In this document: positions 6,448 through 11,448 of the stretch, piece after piece
Layout of the letters: each line of letters opens with the position of its first letter
Position numbering within the stretch: position 1 is the first letter of the stretch
From: JASBZA01 sp964392065
GTDB taxonomy: Bacteria > Bacillota > Clostridia > Saccharofermentanales > Fastidiosipilaceae
Length of the DNA stretch: 11,448 nucleotides
Assembly (NCBI GenBank): GCA_964392065.1
Contig: CAYMOG010000040.1
Location: 1 to 11,448 of the forward strand
Direction of reading: 5' to 3'
Notes under the pieces: model-generated
Databases searched by the model: none
What the model was told of the DNA's origin: nothing
Seen by the model: the letters and a program-made list of their open reading frames with translations, nothing else
Position numbers and translations under genes: made by a program

Positions 6448-8209
6448 CAAGTTACAAGCATTACGTAATAAGATGAAGGAAGCAAAAGTCGATGTGTACT
6501 ATGTCCCCACAGCGGATCCACACATGTCAGAATATGTTACACCGGCGTATCAGGCAAGAGCATGGCTTAGTGGATTTACCGGTTCTGCAGGCCAGGCAGT
6601 AGTTAGCCAATCGGAGGCAAAAGTTTGGACCGACGGTCGGTATTATATTCAGGCGGCCAAAGAACTAGCCGGCTCTGAATTCACTCTAATGAAGGCGGGC
6701 ACTCCCCATGTTCCCAAGGTGCAAGATTATCTTCTCGACTGCTTACCTGAAAAGGGTGTATTGGCAGCCAATGGGTGGACCATTGCTCAGAAGGAAGTGG
6801 ATTTTTTGCAAAGCCGATTAAGAGAAGGTCAGACACTTCGCTTAGATCTAGAGCTTGTTGAAGCTATTTGGACCGATCGCCCTGAACTTCCCCACAGTGA
6901 AGCTTTTTTGCTAGATGAGAAGTATTCGGGGAGGCGTACACAGAAGAAGTTAGAGGGGCTTCGTGAAGCTTTGGCCGATGAAGAGGCCGATTATGCCTTG
7001 ATAGGGAAGTTGGATGATATTGCTTGGCTCTATAACATACGTGGGGGAGACGTAAAGTCTACTCCGGTCCTCTTGTCCTATGCATTAGTTGGGAAGCAGA
7101 AGGCTTATTTCTTCGTAGACGATACGAAATTGGGCGAAGAAGTGCGTAAAGCTCTAGAAACCGATGGAGTTGAAATTCGTACATATGAAGAGATTTCGGA
7201 TGTCTTGTCTGAGCTAAACATTCAGAAAATTTGGCTAGATAAACGTTTCGTCAATGCGGCTGTGTATCGCTCGATTCCTGAACAGGTACAGGTGGTTGAC
7301 AAGAGTGATTGGACAAGTCTCGAGAAAGCTCTGAAAAATACTACAGAAATTGCCAATCAAAAAGTCGCTTACATCAAGGATGGTATTGCTGTAACCCGTC
7401 TCATGCACTGGCTTAAATCGCATGAGGATATTTCAAGCATTGATGAGTTAGGAGTAAGTCGAACGCTACTTGGCTTCCGTGAGGAACTCGAACATTTCAT
7501 TGAAGAAAGTTTTACGACCATTGCAGCGTATGGTGCAAATGCCGCCATGATGCACTATGCTCCAACAGAAGGAAATAAAGCGAATCTACAGGAGTCAGGT
7601 TTCTTGTTAGTGGATTCTGGTGGACAGTATCTAGAAGGTACAACGGACACGACGAGAACCTTTGCTCTAGGTACACTCACCGATGAAGAAAAAACAGATT
7701 ATACGCTTTGCCTGAAAGGGCATATTGGCTTAGCCCGCGCAGTATTTCTTAAAGGAACACCAGGATATTATCTGGATAGTTTGGCAAGACAACCATTATG
7801 GCAACATCGCATGGATTATAAATCTGGAACTGGCCATGGTGTAGGGTATCTCTTATCGGTTCATGAGGGCCCGCATGGTGTTTCGAGAGCTTATAATAGT
7901 CAAGCCTTGGAGCCTGGTATGGTGGTGACCAACGAACCTGGGGTATATAAGGAAGGGAAACACGGAATACGTCTGGAAAATACGTATTATGTAGTGGAAG
8001 ATCAGTATGTAGAGCCTGACCAATATTTAGCCTTTGAGAATTTCACGATGGTGCCTTTTGATCGAGATGCTATTGATGTGGGATTATTGGAGCGTTTCGA
8101 AATTGAATGGGTGAATTCGTATCATACTATGGTTTATGAGACGCTGAAGTCATACGTGTCGGATTCTGTAAGAACATGGTTAGAACAGGCCTGTGCACCC
8201 ATTGCATAA
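6434..8209 (+). CDS. Long-form Xaa-Pro aminopeptidase (M24B, APP1-like)
   Basis: This 591-residue cytoplasmic metallopeptidase removes the first residue from peptides with proline in position two. It has the four-part layout of the long eukaryote-like aminopeptidase P: creatinase N-domain (about 6-130), second creatinase-like domain (about 160-320), pita-bread M24 catalytic domain (about 325-540) and the C-terminal M24 extension. All five metal ligands are present: D394 in LLVDSGG, D405 in TTDTTRTF, H468 in GTGHGVG, E501 in TNEPGVY and E515 in GIRLEN. Their spacing is nearly that of human XPNPEP1. H375 (AMMHYAP) and the VHEGPHG loop are the proline-specific elements. Two adjacent ATGs exist at 6431 and 6434; AGGAG gives seven bases of spacing to the second, which I chose. 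It overlaps rimI by 14 bases and ends the five-gene chain. Confidence 0.94.
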   Translation: MKTNDKLQALRNKMKEAKVDVYYVPTADPHMSEYVTPAYQARAWLSGFTGSAGQAVVSQSEAKVWTDGRYYIQAAKELAGSEFTLMKAGTPHVPKVQDYLLDCLPEKGVLAANGWTIAQKEVDFLQSRLREGQTLRLDLELVEAIWTDRPELPHSEAFLLDEKYSGRRTQKKLEGLREALADEEADYALIGKLDDIAWLYNIRGGDVKSTPVLLSYALVGKQKAYFFVDDTKLGEEVRKALETDGVEIRTYEEISDVLSELNIQKIWLDKRFVNAAVYRSIPEQVQVVDKSDWTSLEKALKNTTEIANQKVAYIKDGIAVTRLMHWLKSHEDISSIDELGVSRTLLGFREELEHFIEESFTTIAAYGANAAMMHYAPTEGNKANLQESGFLLVDSGGQYLEGTTDTTRTFALGTLTDEEKTDYTLCLKGHIGLARAVFLKGTPGYYLDSLARQPLWQHRMDYKSGTGHGVGYLLSVHEGPHGVSRAYNSQALEPGMVVTNEPGVYKEGKHGIRLENTYYVVEDQYVEPDQYLAFENFTMVPFDRDAIDVGLLERFEIEWVNSYHTMVYETLKSYVSDSVRTWLEQACAPIA

Positions 8210-8308
8210 TGCTAGAGAGAGTCTGCAGCGAGTGCGCAAATGCTGGGAGAACCTACTTCAATGGCTAAGTAAATCAAGTAAATACACGCTTGGATGTGAA
8301 GCTGTCCA
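8210..8308 (+). other. Gap after the aminopeptidase gene, no clear gene or terminator
   Basis: This stretch between the aminopeptidase stop and the crh promoter holds no convincing gene. It has a short stem CAGC/GCTG (8226-8229 with 8242-8245) and an octamer AAGTAAAT repeated in tandem at 8267-8274 and 8276-8283. A 19-codon reading frame starts at 8209 (see findings). No GC-rich hairpin with a T-run is seen, so transcription of the middle operon may run on into crh. Confidence 0.4.
8267..8283 (+). repeat. Tandem octamer AAGTAAAT x2
   Basis: AAGTAAAT occurs at 8267-8274 and again at 8276-8283 with one C between, about 26 bases upstream of the crh -35 box. It could be a paired protein-binding half-site or chance in AT-rich DNA. 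Confidence 0.35.
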
Positions 8309-8337
8309 TTGACAAGAAGTTGGCTTGTGGGTAAACT
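8309..8337 (+). promoter_or_regulatory. Sigma-A-type promoter of the crh-uvrC operon with dyad in the spacer
   Basis: A perfect -35 TTGACA (8309-8314) is separated by exactly 17 bases from TAAACT (8332-8337), which matches four of six -10 positions. Transcription should begin near 8344 and leave a leader of about 50 bases before crh. The inverted repeat ACAAG-N7-CTTGT (8312-8328) starts inside the -35 and fills most of the spacer, so a regulator bound there would contact the promoter directly. No good cre-type CcpA site is seen. Confidence 0.6.
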
Positions 8338-8392
8338 GATTTTGTTAACAGAATATTATGCGTAGAATTGTGCATATGTATGGAGGTAATAG

Positions 8393-8653
8393 ATGGTTAA
8401 GAAACAAATCATTTTTCAATGTGAGGAAGATATGCAGATGAAGGCTGTAGCCGTACTGATTCAGAAGGCTTCTTCCTACAGAGCAAACATCTGGTTACAG
8501 GCTGGTGAACGTCGCGCAAATTGTAAGAGCTTATTAGGTGTGATGAGTCTAGGTATCGAGAATGGTATGGAAATTGAAGTTTCTGCCGAAGGTCCTGACG
8601 AAGATGAAGCCTTGGTGGCAATTGTGGACTATTTAGAGAATCCTAGTGTATAA
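8393..8653 (+). CDS. crh: Crh-like HPr paralogue with Gln15 and Ser46
   Basis: This 86-residue protein has the HPr fold of the phosphotransferase system along its whole length. Helix 1 (VAVLIQKASSY) aligns with VLVQTASKY of HPr, SLLGVMSLGIENGMEI with SIMGVMSLGIAKGAEI, and EGPDEDEALVAI with SGADENDALNAL. The catalytic His15 of HPr is replaced by Gln15 (DMQMKAV), so it cannot carry sugar phosphate from enzyme I. Ser46, the HPr kinase target, is kept at exactly position 46. Gln15 with Ser46 is the signature of Crh, the regulatory HPr paralogue of Bacillus that acts with CcpA. Unlike Bacillus Crh (QARP), the loop here is QMKA, so Arg17 and Pro18 are also lost. The start has GGAGG six bases upstream. 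The gene precedes uvrC by 37 bases, not whiA. A Crh role is a good inference, but binding to CcpA or another partner is unproven. Confidence 0.85.
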   Translation: MVKKQIIFQCEEDMQMKAVAVLIQKASSYRANIWLQAGERRANCKSLLGVMSLGIENGMEIEVSAEGPDEDEALVAIVDYLENPSV

Positions 8654-8656
8654 GAA

Positions 8657-8683
8657 ACCTCCTTCTATTTAAGGGAATAGGAG
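8657..8683 (+). promoter_or_regulatory. Hairpin sequestering the uvrC ribosome site
   Basis: In the crh-uvrC gap, CTTCTATT (8662-8669) can pair with AATAGGAG (8676-8683), an 8-bp stem with one G-U pair and a six-base loop. The 3' arm contains the uvrC Shine-Dalgarno AGGAG (8679-8683). The upstream strand also reads ACCTCCTT (8657-8664), identical to the anti-Shine-Dalgarno end of 16S rRNA. The fold would hinder free ribosome loading and favour loading by ribosomes finishing crh. There is no T-run, so it is not a terminator. Confidence 0.45.
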
Positions 8684-8690
8684 TAAAACG

Positions 8691-10661
8691 TTGCAATCGA
8701 ATGAATCTTTTGAAGCACGTTTGGATTTAGTACCGACGAGCCCGGGTGTCTATTTAATGAAAGACGCTACGGGCTCAATCATTTATGTGGGGAAAGCTAT
8801 TAATTTAAGGCGTAGGTTGGCAAGTTATTTCGGACCGAATCCCCAGGGTAATGAGAAGGTTTTGGCAATGATTTCCCATATAAGGGATTTCTCATATTTA
8901 ATTTGTCAGAATGAACTAGAATCCTTAGTGCTAGAATCTAATTTAATAAAACGCTATCAACCATTTTATAATATCTTATTAAAGGATGATCACGATTATC
9001 CTTATATTCGCATTACGCTCAATGAAATGTATCCTCGCATAATGAAGGCCTACCGAGTGGGGCAGGATGAGGCGGAGGGAGCTAAGTATTATGGACCCTA
9101 TCTAAACGGGGATCTCTGGCAAGCTCTTAGAACCATTCATAAACTGTTTCCGCTGAAGACGTGTAAGCGTGTTTTCCCGAGGGATATAGGCAAGGAGAGA
9201 CCGTGTTTAAATTACTATATGAAGCGCTGTATCGCTCCATGTTTAGGAACAATTTCTGCTGAGGACTATCGTGCGGTGGTCTTAGCAGTTTGTGATTTTC
9301 TTGAGGGACGTTATGCGGGTATTCAGCAGGGTTTGCGTGTTGATATGAAGCACGCTTCGGATAACTTGGATTTCGAGCGGGCAGCGGTACTTCGTGATCG
9401 TCTAGAATCGCTCAACAAGCTTCAAGAGAAGCAAATTGCTGTACTAGAGTCTAATTTCGATGGGGATGCCCTAGGATTGGCGCGAAATGCATCCGAAGTT
9501 TGTGTTCTGAAGTTAGAGGTTAGGCAGGGGAAAATCACAGGGACATCAACTTATTTTCTAGATGCTACTGCAAACAGCGATGAGGAAGTCATTCGTGCTT
9601 TTATTGAACAATATTATCCTAGGGCTGCGGTGATGCCCCAAGTAATTCTGACGGCGGTGGGGGCTTTGGCCCAAGATAATGACGAAAATAATAACTTACT
9701 TCGATTTCTCCAAGAACTCGCGGGACGGAAAGTGCAAATTCATTATCCACAGCGGGGAGAGAAGCGCTATGTATTGCAGATGGCAGATGCCAATGCCCTC
9801 CAAGCGCTTAAACGACGAACGATTATTGCAGGTTCTAATCAACAAGCCTTGGATGAAGCACTACAATTACTTGCCCAATTAGTGGGTTTAGATTATCCAC
9901 CTGCAAGAATTGAAGCGTATGATGTATCGAATACGGGTAAAGCGGATATTACTTGTGGAATGGCCGTGTTCGAAAATGGTAAGTCGAGGAGAGGTCAAGC
10001 GAGGACCTTCACTATTAGAAATCAAGAAGGCCAAGACGATTATGGAGCCATGCTCCAGGCTGTAGATCGACGCTTGAATCACCTAGGTGATGAGAAATTT
10101 GGGGGCACACCAGATCTTATTCTTGTAGATGGTGCATTGGGTCACGTCAATATTATTGCTGCTCTTGTTAGAGAGCGGGGATACGAATCTATTCCAGTAG
10201 CGGGAATGGTAAAGGATAATCGCCATAGAACCCGAGGTTTGGTGTTACCAACAGGAGAAACTATTGAATTGGCAGAGTCGCTGGGAATTATTAAAACTGA
10301 AGATGAAAATGATAAAGTTAGAGAAGAGGTGGCTTGGTTCTCGGAGGACCCTGGCGTGGAAAGGGAGCAGAAACTTGCACTCTTAAGATTACTATCTGCT
10401 GTACAAAATGAGGTGCATAGGGTCGCCAATCTTGCTAATAAGAAATTAAGCAAGAAACGACAAACGAAGTTTCATCTAGAAGAAATACCTGGAGTGGGAC
10501 CCAAGAAACGCCAGAAATTACTCCAAGCTTTTCGCTCGATGAAGGAGATTAGTCAAGCTTCTGAAGAAGAATTACTGGCCAAAGTTCCGAGTTTGGGTCG
10601 TGTAACCGCTCAAGCGGTGTATAAACATTTTCATGCAGAACACACGGAGGAGGGAGCGTAA
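8691..10661 (+). CDS. uvrC: UvrC, excinuclease ABC subunit C
   Basis: UvrC is the nuclease of nucleotide excision repair; after UvrA and UvrB load at a lesion it cuts 3' and then 5' of the damage. The 656-residue protein has all parts. The GIY-YIG nuclease is at about 14-95 (PGVYLMK with Y21, IYVGKA with Y32 and K35, NELESLVLESNLIK). Four cysteines, C158, C172, C180 and C184, match the iron-sulphur cysteine set reported for E. coli UvrC. The UVR motif that binds UvrB is near 215-235 (LDFERAAVLRDRLESL). The RNase H-like nuclease has D411 (EAYDVSN), D480 (LILVDG) and H512 (NRHRTRG). The tandem helix-hairpin-helix is at 600-650 (IPGVGPKKRQKLL, VPSLGRVTAQAV). Translation starts with TTG, seven bases after AGGAG. 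The stop shares one base with the next gene (TAATG). Confidence 0.98.
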   Translation: MQSNESFEARLDLVPTSPGVYLMKDATGSIIYVGKAINLRRRLASYFGPNPQGNEKVLAMISHIRDFSYLICQNELESLVLESNLIKRYQPFYNILLKDDHDYPYIRITLNEMYPRIMKAYRVGQDEAEGAKYYGPYLNGDLWQALRTIHKLFPLKTCKRVFPRDIGKERPCLNYYMKRCIAPCLGTISAEDYRAVVLAVCDFLEGRYAGIQQGLRVDMKHASDNLDFERAAVLRDRLESLNKLQEKQIAVLESNFDGDALGLARNASEVCVLKLEVRQGKITGTSTYFLDATANSDEEVIRAFIEQYYPRAAVMPQVILTAVGALAQDNDENNNLLRFLQELAGRKVQIHYPQRGEKRYVLQMADANALQALKRRTIIAGSNQQALDEALQLLAQLVGLDYPPARIEAYDVSNTGKADITCGMAVFENGKSRRGQARTFTIRNQEGQDDYGAMLQAVDRRLNHLGDEKFGGTPDLILVDGALGHVNIIAALVRERGYESIPVAGMVKDNRHRTRGLVLPTGETIELAESLGIIKTEDENDKVREEVAWFSEDPGVEREQKLALLRLLSAVQNEVHRVANLANKKLSKKRQTKFHLEEIPGVGPKKRQKLLQAFRSMKEISQASEEELLAKVPSLGRVTAQAVYKHFHAEHTEEGA

Positions 10662-11398
10662 TGGCAATTTGGGCAATAGGTGATACCCATTTATCTCTGA
10701 GTGTTGACAAATCTATGCATATATTCGGAGCTGGATGGGAAGACTATGTTGAACGTTTACGACAGAATTGGTCCACTTGTGTTTCTGATGAAGATACAGT
10801 ACTTATTCTAGGAGATATTTCTTGGGGAATGAAACCCGAGGAAGCTGTGGCAGATTTAACATTTCTCCATAAACTTCCTGGACGTAGAAAAATTCTTCTG
10901 CGAGGAAACCATGATTACTGGTGGACGACAAGACGAAGAGTTGATCAAATATTTGAGGAGAATAATCTTCATACATTGGAAATTTTTCAGAATGAGGCAC
11001 TCCTATTAGAAGAGAACGGACAAAACATTCTCCTCACGGGAAGTCGAGGATGGAAGAATCCTATGGATGACGATTTCACAGACGATGACAATAAGGTTTA
11101 TAAACGCGAACTAGAACGTCTGAAGCTCTCATTGCGAGAGGGTAATACTATGGCCCAAGCCCAAAGCATCCATAAGCGTCTAGCCATTACGCACTACCCG
11201 CCCATACAGCGTGATGGTAGACTTACGGAATTTGCTAAGCTTCTTGTCTCGAATCAAGTAGATTTATGCTGTTATGGTCATGTCCACGGTCTTGCAGCTA
11301 GACAAGCCTATGAAGGAACTGTGGATGGCTGTTCATTTATGAAAGTATCAGCAGACTACTTGGGTTTTAGACCGAAAAAACTCTTTCCAATCGAATAG
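10661..11398 (+). CDS. Calcineurin-like metallophosphoesterase
   Basis: This is a 245-residue predicted phosphohydrolase with the complete two-metal site of the calcineurin-like superfamily. GDTHLS gives D8 and H10, LILGDISWG gives D52, and LRGNHDYWW gives N83, H84 and D85. ITHYPP gives H178 and CYGHVHG gives H207 and H209. There is no signal peptide or membrane helix, so it should be cytoplasmic. Length and motif wording (GDTHLS at the extreme N-terminus, NHDYWW) fit the small uncharacterised COG1768-like group found in Firmicutes; the substrate is unknown. Translation is probably coupled to uvrC. The ATG overlaps the uvrC stop by one base and follows a very purine-rich ribosome site, GGAGGAGGGAG (10646-10656). 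Position behind uvrC hints at a repair or nucleotide-related role, but that is guilt by association only. Confidence 0.92.
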   Translation: MAIWAIGDTHLSLSVDKSMHIFGAGWEDYVERLRQNWSTCVSDEDTVLILGDISWGMKPEEAVADLTFLHKLPGRRKILLRGNHDYWWTTRRRVDQIFEENNLHTLEIFQNEALLLEENGQNILLTGSRGWKNPMDDDFTDDDNKVYKRELERLKLSLREGNTMAQAQSIHKRLAITHYPPIQRDGRLTEFAKLLVSNQVDLCCYGHVHGLAARQAYEGTVDGCSFMKVSADYLGFRPKKLFPIE

Positions 11399-11411
11399 TC
11401 AAAACGTTTTA

Positions 11412-11444
11412 AGCTGCCCAGAAGGCACGACTTCTGCGGCGGCT
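11412..11444 (+). terminator. Probable intrinsic terminator hairpin of the crh-uvrC operon
   Basis: Fourteen bases after the phosphoesterase stop, AGCTGCCCAGAAG (11412-11424) pairs with CTTCTG-C-GGCGGCT (11431-11444) around the loop GCACGA. That gives 13 pairs including one G-T, with a single bulged C at 11437. TTT just before and AAA just after can lengthen the stem past one A-A mismatch, and the stem probably continues beyond the window. The T-run needed to prove a rightward terminator would lie outside the window. The GC-rich stem in AT-rich DNA and its place after the last gene support the call. Confidence 0.6.
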
Positions 11445-11448
11445 AAAA

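Noticed and set aside
8212..8340. Possible T-box leader: AGAGAGTC followed by a small stem with GAGTGCGCAAAT loop recalls the start of a T-box stem I.
   Set aside because: No T-box core (AGGGTGG-ACCGCG type), no specifier stem, no terminator/antiterminator pair, and the gene downstream is crh, not an amino-acid or synthetase gene.
8332..8350. GTAAAC-N7-GTTAAC as a catabolite-responsive (cre) site near the crh promoter.
   Set aside because: It lacks the central CG and correct half-site spacing of cre; the match is only loosely palindromic.
10142..10453. 103-codon minus-strand reading frame inside uvrC.
   Set aside because: It is a shadow of the conserved UvrC catalytic domain, with serine-rich low-complexity composition and no ribosome site.
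1..11448. Mobile element, prophage, CRISPR or defence system.
   Set aside because: No transposase, integrase, terminal repeats, spacer arrays or defence-type domains were seen; all genes look like stable chromosomal genes with similar composition.

Overview
This window looks like an ordinary chromosomal segment of a Gram-positive bacterium of the Bacillota (Firmicutes), more likely a clostridium-like lineage than Bacillus itself. The evidence is strong AGGAGG-type ribosome sites, one TTG start, an HPr/Crh-type regulator that keeps the Ser46 target of HPr kinase, the tsaE-tsaB-rimI cluster, and moderately AT-rich DNA. No genus is claimed. I see no transposase, integrase, phage gene, CRISPR array, tRNA or rRNA.

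Left part (14-3424, minus strand). Read in the direction of transcription, the order is a cytoplasmic glycerophosphodiester phosphodiesterase, a 12-helix MFS transporter whose start overlaps the phosphodiesterase stop (ATGCCTAG), a small nitroreductase, and a proline-rich three-helix membrane protein of unknown role. The first two form a tight pair. The last two follow an 87-base gap and may have their own weak promoter.

A 116-base AT-rich gap (3425-3540) with two perfect palindromes separates this group from a divergent plus-strand operon.

Middle part (3541-8209, plus strand). Five genes overlap end to start without a gap: a metal-dependent amidohydrolase of the imidazolonepropionase-like class, tsaE, tsaB, rimI, and a long-form Xaa-Pro aminopeptidase. 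TsaE and TsaB belong to the machinery that makes the t6A37 modification of ANN-decoding tRNAs. Its catalytic subunit TsaD, often a neighbour, is not in the window.

Right part (8210-11448, plus strand). A 183-base gap carries a good sigma-A-type promoter (TTGACA-N17-TAAACT). It is followed by a Crh-like HPr paralogue (Gln at position 15, Ser at 46), uvrC (TTG start, with its ribosome site inside a possible hairpin), and a calcineurin-type metallophosphoesterase overlapping uvrC by one base. The last 50 bases hold a 13-bp hairpin that looks like the operon terminator, cut by the window end.

Most genes are recognisable housekeeping or metabolic functions. I found no clearly new multi-gene system. 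The points most worth a second look are the Crh-like protein with an altered active-site loop beside uvrC, the sequestered uvrC ribosome site, the dyad inside the crh promoter spacer, and the apparent excess of CTAG.
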